A DNA stretch of 12,486 bases from CALCMJ01 sp964475415 (GTDB lineage: Bacteria > Bacteroidota > Bacteroidia > Chitinophagales > Saprospiraceae). The position numbers and the translations under genes were made by a program. The notes under the pieces are model-generated. The model had not been told where the DNA came from, did no database searches, and worked only from the letters and a program-made list of their open reading frames with translations. The stretch covers positions 1-12,486 of the forward strand of contig CAYYWZ010000094.1 of NCBI GenBank assembly GCA_964475415.1, read 5' to 3'. Positions 6,492 to 12,486 of the stretch are shown here, in pieces (position 1 is the stretch's first letter; each line of letters opens with the position of its first letter).

Positions 6492-7217
6492 TTGGAAAAG
6501 ACAATATTTTTAGATAGACATATAGAAGTGGTAGTCGTATCAGCCGGAGGTGTAGGAACAACTTTTCTAATGGAAGCCATAGCAAAATATAAGAAAGTAA
6601 ATAAATCTTCTAATGCTGATGGCTATAAGCATCTACCTATCCCTCCTATCAGCTTCAATTCTGCCTTAAAGGTAGTATATGTATATGGAGATCCTGTTCT
6701 AGCCTGTCTATCACTTTTTAGAAGAAATTATCATCACGCTCAATCTAAGTGGGCAACTAAATTCCAAGAGGATAAATATATTATACCGGCAACCTACCAT
6801 GTAGAAGACTATGCAACAAGAAATGAGGATGGTCATTATTTTGAAGAGCATAAAAACAATTGGGAGCAAAAGTATTTATGCTATCCTACTTTCTTTATAA
6901 AATATGATGATATACATAATTCTATACAAGATCTATCTTCTTTTTTAGATCTTCCTCCATCATTTATAGACAATTTTCCAGAAAGAAAACCTAGACAATC
7001 AGCATCAGATAAACTAAGTCAAGAAACCTTATCCAACATTAAAAAGATATATGCAACGTATAAAAACGAGGTAGACAATCTATCTGGTTTTTATATAAAG
7101 GAACCTGAGATAAGTAAAATGAGTTTATTTTCTGAAGCTATATATAGAAAGGCTATAGCAGAAGCACTATATAAGAAATTCTCATTGTTTAGAAAAATCA
7201 AAAACAAGTTTAGATAA
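6492..7217 (+). CDS. Sulfotransferase-like P-loop protein
   Basis: The 241-residue product opens with a beta strand and a glycine-rich loop, VVVVSAGGVGTTFL (13-26), which looks like the 5'-phosphosulfate-binding loop of PAPS-dependent sulfotransferases. KVVYVYGDPVLACLSLFRR (60-78) resembles the 3'-phosphate-binding segment: Ser74 is present, but the usual Arg before Asp-Pro is Gly66. Later KYDDI and the segment ending FPERKPRQSAS (about 163-173) also fit sulfotransferases. A carbohydrate- or lipid-directed cytoplasmic enzyme is likely, but the substrate is unknown. The start is odd: no in-frame ATG lies before the P-loop, the frame closes upstream at TGA 6453-6455, and the best initiator is TTG at 6492. 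A short ATG frame at 6430 is in a different phase. The gene is alone between a terminator and the convergent batE (31-bp gap). Confidence 0.75.
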   Translation: MEKTIFLDRHIEVVVVSAGGVGTTFLMEAIAKYKKVNKSSNADGYKHLPIPPISFNSALKVVYVYGDPVLACLSLFRRNYHHAQSKWATKFQEDKYIIPATYHVEDYATRNEDGHYFEEHKNNWEQKYLCYPTFFIKYDDIHNSIQDLSSFLDLPPSFIDNFPERKPRQSASDKLSQETLSNIKKIYATYKNEVDNLSGFYIKEPEISKMSLFSEAIYRKAIAEALYKKFSLFRKIKNKFR

Positions 7218-7241
7218 AGTTATTAAATTGTAAATTTTTAT

Positions 7242-7260
7242 GAAAGAACTATATTCTTTC
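7242..7260. terminator. Small hairpin at a convergent gene end
   Basis: GAAAGAA (7242-7248) and TTCTTTC (7254-7260) are exact reverse complements around a 5-nt loop. The structure overlaps the last codons of the minus-strand BatE gene and lies 24 bp past the plus-strand stop. It could serve as a weak bidirectional terminator, but neither side has a real T-run. Confidence 0.3.
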
Positions 7261-8007
7261 TACTAGCTTAGATTCTATCCAGGTCTGCTCTAGATCAGGT
7301 AGAGAAACCTGTATCCAAGCTTGATAACTATCTAAAATATTTACTTTTAAACCTCTAGAGAGCTTAGCTTCCTGTGATACACTTCTCTCATCAGGCCCAT
7401 CATATCTATTACTATCCTGCATAAGTATAGCATAGTTATCTGATTGTAGCTGACTATATCTGTTTATACAGACGATAGTGCTTAGCATAAACAGTAAGAA
7501 GAAAGTTATCATCATTTTCTTGCCTAGCTTAATCTGACCTTCTGACCTACCTAATAGGAAAAAATATAAGCCTATAATGGAGAGTATAAAACTTAATATA
7601 CTAAGCACCGTCCATACTTGGAAACTCATTGTTGCGCTAAAAATATTCCAGTACTTGCTTAAGAAAAAAGGTTCTATAGCATAAATCCTATCACTTATTT
7701 TACTCTTAGCTATTTCTAGATTATTCAATGTTTTGCCATCTAGCGGATCTAACTTCAGCGCTCTTTCAAAATTAATAATTGACATAGCTATATCCTCCTT
7801 TCCTAGATAGGCTGTACCCAAGTTATAATACAAAGCGATAGATACTTTGTCTGCTTTCAGGACATCATTATAAGCAAGTATGGCACCATCATAATTATTA
7901 TTAGCCAGTGCTTTATTCCCCTCTTCAAAAACATCATCAAGGTCTTGCCCAACCATAATATGGAGTTGGAAGAATAGGAAAACAAAAAAGAATAATACTC
8001 GAGTCAT
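7249..8007 (-). CDS. batE: BatE-like TPR/SH3 membrane protein
   Basis: The 252-residue product has a signal peptide (1-20, cleavage-like VGQ). Two TPR units follow: about 24-57 (EEGNKALANNNYDGAILAY) and 58-91 (LYYNLGTAYLGK, then FERALKLDP). A conserved connector, two transmembrane segments (about 131-153 and 164-182) and a C-terminal SH3-like domain (about 205-252, with GLKVNILDSYQAWIQV and a final WIES) complete it. This order is that of BatE in the Bacteroidota Bat (aerotolerance) operons, where the Bat proteins are thought to form an envelope complex supporting stress tolerance. Here batE is not beside batA-D within the window. It follows the OstA-like gene after a single base, which suggests one transcript and translational coupling. 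The neighbouring stop and start at 8009-8011 and 8005-8007 make the start secure. Confidence 0.88.
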   Translation of the reverse strand: MTRVLFFFVFLFFQLHIMVGQDLDDVFEEGNKALANNNYDGAILAYNDVLKADKVSIALYYNLGTAYLGKEDIAMSIINFERALKLDPLDGKTLNNLEIAKSKISDRIYAIEPFFLSKYWNIFSATMSFQVWTVLSILSFILSIIGLYFFLLGRSEGQIKLGKKMMITFFLLFMLSTIVCINRYSQLQSDNYAILMQDSNRYDGPDERSVSQEAKLSRGLKVNILDSYQAWIQVSLPDLEQTWIESKLVERI

Positions 8008-8008
8008 T

Positions 8009-10063
8009 TTATTGTTCTTTGGTTTTTATGCTTTTAGATTTTTTCTTTACTTTTTCTTTTGGCAGATCTGATGCTGGCTCCTCTCCTGACGAATTAAGCA
8101 AAACCTCTTTAGCTTTAAGCAATGTTTTATCTTCTATCTTGGAATTCAAACGGTTATCTAATTCTAAGCTGTCCATTGCAAGCGTATCGGTTGTAAGCGT
8201 ATCATTTTTTGCCTGCAAAGATATAGCTGCCAGTTGCTTTCTCCCTCTACTCACATCTCTTATATCCTCTACAGAAAAAGGTTTCTGATCTATCATCCAT
8301 GAAAACCCCTCTAAGTATAGATCAGATTCTTTCGTATCAGCTATAGGTGTAAGAAGAGACTCAGGCTTAGTAAAAAACAATATATCTGTCAAGGAATCCT
8401 GCTCAAAGAAGAAAGTCATTTTGGAGCAATCCGTCCTATTAGCTCCTACCAGATCCTCTTCTTCATCTTGTATAAAATAAAGGGATCTCGCATTGCCTGC
8501 AACATTCATTTTCTCTATGTAACTACTATCCATAAATGCATGAATATTTTTACCCGAAATCTGATTATAATATTTATCTGCTAAGCTGGTTATAATCATC
8601 CCTTGATTTATAATTCTTATATCTTTTACTTTACTTTCGACTAAATGCAAAAATATAGTATCGCCTGAAAACTGAGAAGTATCTGACCACATAACTGGAT
8701 TACCCATCAGTACAAAAGTCGAATCCTGGTCATTATATCTTACACTATCCGCTATTGCACTTATGTCCTCGTTATAGATACGAACATCCTTACTTGCCCT
8801 GAAATATCTAATGGTATCATTTACAGGTATAGAGTCTCCTACGACTACATTGTCCGCGTAAGACAACAGTGTATCCGCACAGACATAGAGTGTATCCTTG
8901 TCTAGCAATTGCTTCAGCACGGGCCTTACATCATCTACTCTTATTGCTTCAGCATATTCGCTTGTATTATTATAGTTTATCAGTTCACTGAGAATAACAT
9001 TATTCTGTACGGTATCTTTCCATACCACATTACCCTTTGCTAGTCCCTTACCTGTTTCTTTGATATAGGATAGATCTTCTGCAGAGATTCTCATATTATC
9101 TTCTTCCAGCGCACTTCTTCCTTGTACTTGTAGAGACTCTGTTTTTTTATTGAATAAAATTTTTTCACCAGAGACATTATTATCTTTTCCTTTATAACTT
9201 GCATTGCCGATCAGTTCTGTATCTTCTGTAGATTGGTTCATTGTTATCTTAGTAGCTCTAGCCTCTTCCTCTTCACTCTTATAATAGGCATTACCATCTA
9301 GAGTAATTAGATCTGTCTTGCTGTCATATATGATTCTATCAGCAGTTGCTATAGAAGTACTATCAGCATATCTAGCATTACGGACAAACTCTGCATATTC
9401 ACGCCGGAGATCATAATAGCCTGACTCACAATAAATTTTCTTTTCCTCCTTCAGTATATCCGTGGGTCCTAAGAAAGTAGCTACGTCAGTAGAAGTATTA
9501 TACAGGAGCGAATCTGCTGTCATAGTAAAAGTAGAATCTAGTACAAGAACCTCTTTGATAAACTTTGCTTCTTTTCTATTGACGTCAAAAATACCTTCTA
9601 TACTACTGACCTGTGTTCTAGCATTTTGCAAGATTGCCGTATCCTGATAAGTAGCTAACTTCGTATTAAGATCGTAATGTAAGGTATTTGTAAAAAGTTG
9701 ATTCTCTCCATTTTCTAAAGAAACATTTCCGTATAAATCAGCAATTTTCAGATTACCATTATAGACTAAAGAATCTGAATGAACCACTATAGTATCTGCT
9801 TGGATAATTATAACATTTCCGATTGCTGTAAGATTATTCTCGATAAGAATTGCCGAGTCGCAAAACATGAAAATACTATCTTGATACATTTTCACATTTC
9901 CTTTGAGGTATTGTATTGCTGGAAGTTCTTCCGCTATTCTAAGAAAGCTGTCTGAGTTTTTGACAAATATATTACTCGCTTCCTTTGTCGTATCCTGCGT
10001 CTCTTGTGCAAACGACACAACAGAGCATAACAGAAAGATCCCAGAAATAAAGTATTTCATCAT
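8009..10063 (-). CDS. OstA/LptA-like LPS-transport periplasmic protein
   Basis: The 684-residue product has a signal peptide (1-19, SFA/Q). It is built of repeated short beta-strand modules in which GNV or GN turns alternate with D-S-L-x-Y strands (for example GNV at 55-57, 82-84 and 112-114, DSLVY at 97-101, DSLLY at 185-189). This is the OstA/LptA beta-jellyroll repeat that carries lipopolysaccharide across the periplasm. At 684 residues it is far longer than the proteobacterial LptA of about 180, and appears to hold several OstA domains in tandem, as in the OstA-like proteins of Bacteroidota. The tail (about 666-684) is very lysine-rich. Two Met codons open the frame (10063 and 10060). It is the first gene of a two-gene unit with batE, under a probable promoter about 70 bp upstream. 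The family call is firm; the exact step in LPS transport is inferred. Confidence 0.88.
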   Translation of the reverse strand: MMKYFISGIFLLCSVVSFAQETQDTTKEASNIFVKNSDSFLRIAEELPAIQYLKGNVKMYQDSIFMFCDSAILIENNLTAIGNVIIIQADTIVVHSDSLVYNGNLKIADLYGNVSLENGENQLFTNTLHYDLNTKLATYQDTAILQNARTQVSSIEGIFDVNRKEAKFIKEVLVLDSTFTMTADSLLYNTSTDVATFLGPTDILKEEKKIYCESGYYDLRREYAEFVRNARYADSTSIATADRIIYDSKTDLITLDGNAYYKSEEEEARATKITMNQSTEDTELIGNASYKGKDNNVSGEKILFNKKTESLQVQGRSALEEDNMRISAEDLSYIKETGKGLAKGNVVWKDTVQNNVILSELINYNNTSEYAEAIRVDDVRPVLKQLLDKDTLYVCADTLLSYADNVVVGDSIPVNDTIRYFRASKDVRIYNEDISAIADSVRYNDQDSTFVLMGNPVMWSDTSQFSGDTIFLHLVESKVKDIRIINQGMIITSLADKYYNQISGKNIHAFMDSSYIEKMNVAGNARSLYFIQDEEEDLVGANRTDCSKMTFFFEQDSLTDILFFTKPESLLTPIADTKESDLYLEGFSWMIDQKPFSVEDIRDVSRGRKQLAAISLQAKNDTLTTDTLAMDSLELDNRLNSKIEDKTLLKAKEVLLNSSGEEPASDLPKEKVKKKSKSIKTKEQ

Positions 10064-10131
10064 AAGAACTAATATATTATCAAGAACGTACTGAATCTAC
10101 CTTTTGCTATTAGATATACAGAAGTTCCGTC

Positions 10132-10163
10132 CAAAATTAGCCTATAGTTAGCGCTTAGCGAAA
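10132..10163 (-). promoter_or_regulatory. Probable promoter of the OstA-like/batE operon
   Basis: On the minus strand TAATTTTG (10139-10132) matches the -7 TAnnTTTG element. TTTC (10163-10160), 20 bp further upstream, is one base off the -33 TTTG. The expected start near 10125 gives a leader of about 60 nt. The spacer holds a tandem TTAGCG repeat (10148-10153 and 10155-10160), which may bind a regulator. Confidence 0.6.
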
Positions 10164-10245
10164 ATTTTAAGATTTATTTATAATTTATAGTTTTAATGAA
10201 ATCCTGTGATCAACCAATAAGTGCAATTTAAATTCACTTTAAAGT

Positions 10246-10279
10246 CTAAAAATAGCTTAGAAACAATGTTCAAGCTATT
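10246..10279 (-). terminator. Rho-independent terminator after the DUF1801 gene
   Basis: AATAGCTT (10251-10258) and AAGCTATT (10272-10279) are exact reverse complements around a 13-nt loop. Read on the minus strand, the stem begins two bases after the stop codon (10281-10283) and runs into five T (complement of 10252-10248). Confidence 0.75.
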
Positions 10280-10280
10280 C

Positions 10281-10640
10281 TTACTTATGTTGTTTCCGAT
10301 AATGATAATGTATAGCAAGCGTTAGAATTTCTGTGATAATTTTGATTTCCAAGTCTGATAATGGATCTATCCTAAGTATCTTCATCCGAGCTCTATCTCC
10401 CTTTTCTAATCGTGGATGGTCGATATTAATTCCATCTACAAAAAGGATATATGGATGATCCGATTCCTTATCTGTCCATAGGTAGCAGATCGCCTTATGA
10501 GCTACACAAAAACATGGCATACCATACTTTCGAGTTTCTGTTATATCACTATCATGGTTAAGTATAATATCTCGCAAAGCTAACAGACAACTTCTGCTAG
10601 GTTCCTCTTTCTGTTCATAATATACATCTGTTCCTTTCAT
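10281..10640 (-). CDS. DUF1801 (YdhG-like) protein
   Basis: The 119-residue product matches the DUF1801 pattern along its full length: YYEQKEEPSRSCLLALRDII (7-26), ITETRKYGMPCFC (33-45), ICYLWTDK (51-58), PYILFVDG (63-70), HPRLEKGDRARMKILRI (75-91) and a final helix. This is a small soluble alpha/beta domain of unknown biochemical function, common in Bacteroidota and Firmicutes, with no known catalytic residues. There is no signal peptide, so it is probably cytoplasmic. It lies 57 bp downstream of the oxidoreductase gene on the same strand, and the two may share a transcript that stops at the hairpin just past this gene. No separate TAnnTTTG promoter was found in that gap. Confidence 0.88.
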   Translation of the reverse strand: MKGTDVYYEQKEEPSRSCLLALRDIILNHDSDITETRKYGMPCFCVAHKAICYLWTDKESDHPYILFVDGINIDHPRLEKGDRARMKILRIDPLSDLEIKIITEILTLAIHYHYRKQHK

Positions 10641-10697
10641 CGATTATAAGGATGCTTTATACTATTACATTATTTACAAGATAACCCTATTTTTTTG

Positions 10698-11819
10698 TCA
10701 TACGATCAATTCGGATATATCCTTACCAGCTTTAGTCCCTATGGCAACACCCATGCCTCCTAATCTGACAGCACAATAGACACTATCAGATAAGCGCTGA
10801 TTTATAGGTTCTTTCTTTTGCCCTGTAGCTAGAATACCGCTCCAGCGATGTTCTACTTTCACCTCCTTATCTACTTGTAGAACATTGTATAAGAAATTTT
10901 CTAGATGCTGCTGGATATCATCTGTAAGTCCGAACTCCTCTGTCTGCTCTTGTGCACTTTCCTTATCTCTGAAGCCCCCTAATAAGATTCTATTGTCAAC
11001 GTTTCTAAAATACACAAAGCCTTCATTATAGTGGAATGTTCCTTTCAATCTCAATGATGGAATTTCTTCAGTTACTAAAACTTGGTTTCGCTGAGGTGTT
11101 ATATCTAGATTTTCTATTAAGCTATTTGTAAATGCATTAGTAGCTAATAGCAATCTATCTGCTATTAAGTGCGACTCATCGGTAAAATGAAGATGAACGT
11201 TACGATCTTTTTCTAGGTATTCTACAAGCTCCTTTCCATAGACTATTTGTACGCCCATCGAAACTGCTTTCTTAGATAAGTTATGGATCATCTTAGCAGG
11301 ATTTAGCTGTCCTTCGTATTGATTATAAAAACACTTGTGGTAGGCATCGAATGCAAAAGGCAAATTGATCTCTACAAATGTATCTTCTCTACCTGTAGCT
11401 CTATAGCAGATATCATTATAATAATCCAAAGCTTTGCTGTAATTTGTAAATTTAGATGCCTCCTCCTTCAAAAAAATCTCATACCCTCCTAGCGGTAAAA
11501 AATCCATCTTGCTAGGTGGAACATTATTCTTAAGCAGTTCTAATCCTTCTACTCTATTTCTTATAAGCTCTACTAATTCTTGTTCGCTATGATGCTCTAT
11601 GTCGCTAGCCATCTCTGAGATGCTACCAAAACAAGCAAAACCAGCATTCCTAGTACTAGCCCCATACGGAGTAGTACTACGTTCTGCGACAAGGATTTTC
11701 CAGTTAGGGTGAGCCTTTTGCACATAGATAGCACTAGAAAGACCTACAATGCCAGATCCGATAATAACGAGATCATAATTAGTGTAAAAATATTTTTCCC
11801 AGTAGCTTAGTGTCTTCAT
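10698..11819 (-). CDS. FAD-dependent oxidoreductase, DAO family
   Basis: The 373-residue product has a dinucleotide-binding fold near the N-terminus: DLVIIGSGIVGLSSA (16-30) with GxGxxG at 21-26, and Glu46 at the end of the second strand to bind the ribose. The segment GASTRNAGF (53-61) is typical of DAO-family flavoenzymes such as glycine oxidase and D-amino acid dehydrogenase. LLLATNAFTN and the C-terminal GGMGVAIGTKAGKDISEL complete the FAD-binding parts. Length is normal for the family. It probably oxidises an amine or amino acid, with the substrate unresolved. There is no signal peptide, so it is probably cytoplasmic. It is divergent from the DUF4293 gene (63 bp) and upstream of the DUF1801 gene. 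A perfect -7 box sits about 50 bp before the start. Confidence 0.9.
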   Translation of the reverse strand: MKTLSYWEKYFYTNYDLVIIGSGIVGLSSAIYVQKAHPNWKILVAERSTTPYGASTRNAGFACFGSISEMASDIEHHSEQELVELIRNRVEGLELLKNNVPPSKMDFLPLGGYEIFLKEEASKFTNYSKALDYYNDICYRATGREDTFVEINLPFAFDAYHKCFYNQYEGQLNPAKMIHNLSKKAVSMGVQIVYGKELVEYLEKDRNVHLHFTDESHLIADRLLLATNAFTNSLIENLDITPQRNQVLVTEEIPSLRLKGTFHYNEGFVYFRNVDNRILLGGFRDKESAQEQTEEFGLTDDIQQHLENFLYNVLQVDKEVKVEHRWSGILATGQKKEPINQRLSDSVYCAVRLGGMGVAIGTKAGKDISELIV

Positions 11820-11869
11820 ATTAATACCCTAAAGCTAGATTAAAATTTATTTAGTTTATATATTCGCAT

Positions 11870-11877
11870 CAAACTTA
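11870..11877 (-). promoter_or_regulatory. Probable -7 element for the FAD oxidoreductase gene
   Basis: On the minus strand TAAGTTTG (11877-11870) matches TAnnTTTG exactly, 50 bp ahead of the start codon at 11819. No good TTTG was found 17-23 bp further upstream, a stretch that lies inside the divergent DUF4293 coding region. For that divergent gene only a weak TATATTCG (11859-11866) is visible. Confidence 0.5.
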
Positions 11878-11882
11878 TATCC

Positions 11883-12320
11883 ATGATTCAGAGAATACAG
11901 AGCATATTTTTATTTCTAAGTGGACTTTCTGCGGTAAGTTTATTTGGAATTCCATTTGCTAGCAGTGACATGAAGACATCACAATTTCTAAGTGATCAGG
12001 TCTATACCGTTCAAGATAATGTAATCCTGATAGTTCTTGTTTCTCTTTCAGCCTTGTTTAGTTTTGTGAGTATCTTCTTGTTCAAGAACAGACCCTTACA
12101 GTTAAAGCTAGGTTATTTCTCTATCATTATGTCAGTGCTACTCATTGTTGCTAGTATAATACTATTCTATAACGAAGCATCGACTATGGCTGCTGAAGCC
12201 AATATAGAAGAAGGATTTGGAATCGCTATGCCCATACTGGCTATTATCTTTTCTGGCTTAGCCGTAAGATTTATAAGGAAGGATGATAATTTGGTTCAGT
12301 CTATGGATCGATTACGTTAG
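11883..12320 (+). CDS. DUF4293 four-TM membrane protein
   Basis: The 145-residue product starts MIQRIQSIFLFL and ends IRKDDNLVQSMDRLR, both hallmarks of DUF4293, an inner-membrane family of unknown function found in Bacteroidota. Four hydrophobic segments lie at about 7-25, 46-67, 76-97 and 112-131. The FKNRPLQ loop (67-73) between the second and third is also conserved in the family. Length is normal. The gene is divergent from the FAD oxidoreductase gene, 63 bp apart. No downstream partner is visible before the window ends. Confidence 0.9.
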   Translation: MIQRIQSIFLFLSGLSAVSLFGIPFASSDMKTSQFLSDQVYTVQDNVILIVLVSLSALFSFVSIFLFKNRPLQLKLGYFSIIMSVLLIVASIILFYNEASTMAAEANIEEGFGIAMPILAIIFSGLAVRFIRKDDNLVQSMDRLR

Positions 12321-12381
12321 AAGATTATTTACAAGCGTTTTCTCTTACTTATTTTACTACACGCATTGTTCTTAATAACTA

Positions 12382-12430
12382 ATACTATTAGGTTTACTTC
12401 ATAATAGTAATCCTTTTCATCTAATAGTAT
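12382..12430. repeat. Overlapping inverted repeats after the DUF4293 gene
   Basis: ATACTATTAG (12382-12391) can pair with CTAATAGTAT (12421-12430), a perfect 10-bp match over a 29-nt loop. Its inner part ACTATTA (12384-12390) can instead pair with TAATAGT (12402-12408) over an 11-nt loop, followed by CCTTTT. The short hairpin could be a weak terminator for the DUF4293 gene. The rest of 12321-12486 shows no gene. Confidence 0.35.
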
Positions 12431-12486
12431 CTAAAGCTATCTTTCCTCTTGGCGAAAATATACTTTGAGGTCCCTTTCTATTTTGT

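Noticed and set aside
8171..8200. Short direct repeat of about 12 bases near the 3' end of the OstA-like gene
   Set aside because: It encodes a local repeat of Thr-Leu and Asp codons in a low-complexity tail. Too short to be a mobile or regulatory element.
8019..8288. Plus-strand 89-codon frame opposite the 3' end of the OstA-like gene
   Set aside because: It lies wholly inside a well-supported gene and has no family resemblance. The frames at 9462-9647 and 9903-10094 were dismissed for the same reason.

Overview
The window is a chromosomal segment of an AT-rich member of the Bacteroidota. The evidence is the protein families present (BatE, the OstA-like LPS-export protein, DUF4293, DUF937-OmpA), the lack of Shine-Dalgarno sequences ahead of most starts, and promoters of the Bacteroidota type (TAnnTTTG, with TTTG about 20 bp upstream). 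The class cannot be fixed from the sequence. The L27 gene with a helix-hairpin-helix tail may help place it. There is no phage, CRISPR array, recognisable insertion sequence, rRNA or tRNA.

Layout. Positions 1-276 hold no gene, only two hairpins. Positions 277-1641 encode a DUF937-transmembrane-OmpA envelope protein, closed by a strong terminator. Positions 1711-2627 are the least ordinary part: an orphan two-TM protein with a possible bacterial PH-like domain, preceded by two inverted repeats (one covering its start codon) and followed by a ~150 bp island of about 58% G+C that can fold and is not convincingly coding. Positions 2628-3935 (minus) encode an APC/LAT-type amino acid permease. Divergent from it, 3994-5253 encode a secreted retropepsin-like aspartyl protease with a C-terminal PDZ domain.

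Positions 5286-6386 form a compact ribosomal transcription unit: a consensus promoter, rplU (L21), rpmA (L27) and a terminator. L27 carries an Ala/Pro/Lys-rich linker and a helix-hairpin-helix domain, more than doubling its length. Positions 6492-7217 encode a sulfotransferase-like P-loop protein whose only workable start is TTG. Convergent with it is a two-gene minus-strand operon with a 1-nt junction: a large OstA/LptA-like periplasmic protein followed by BatE. Next on the minus strand come a DUF1801 protein, with a terminator just past its stop codon, and an FAD-dependent oxidoreductase of the DAO family. Divergent from the oxidoreductase is a DUF4293 four-TM protein. The window ends in 166 bp of non-coding DNA with competing inverted repeats.

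The genes do not form one pathway. The theme is housekeeping plus envelope: peptidoglycan tethering, LPS transport, an aerotolerance-type TPR protein, a secreted protease and amino acid uptake. I found no convincing defence system. The items most worth a second look are the GC-rich island at 2428-2577, the L27 fusion, and the envelope protein that appears to span from cytoplasm to peptidoglycan.
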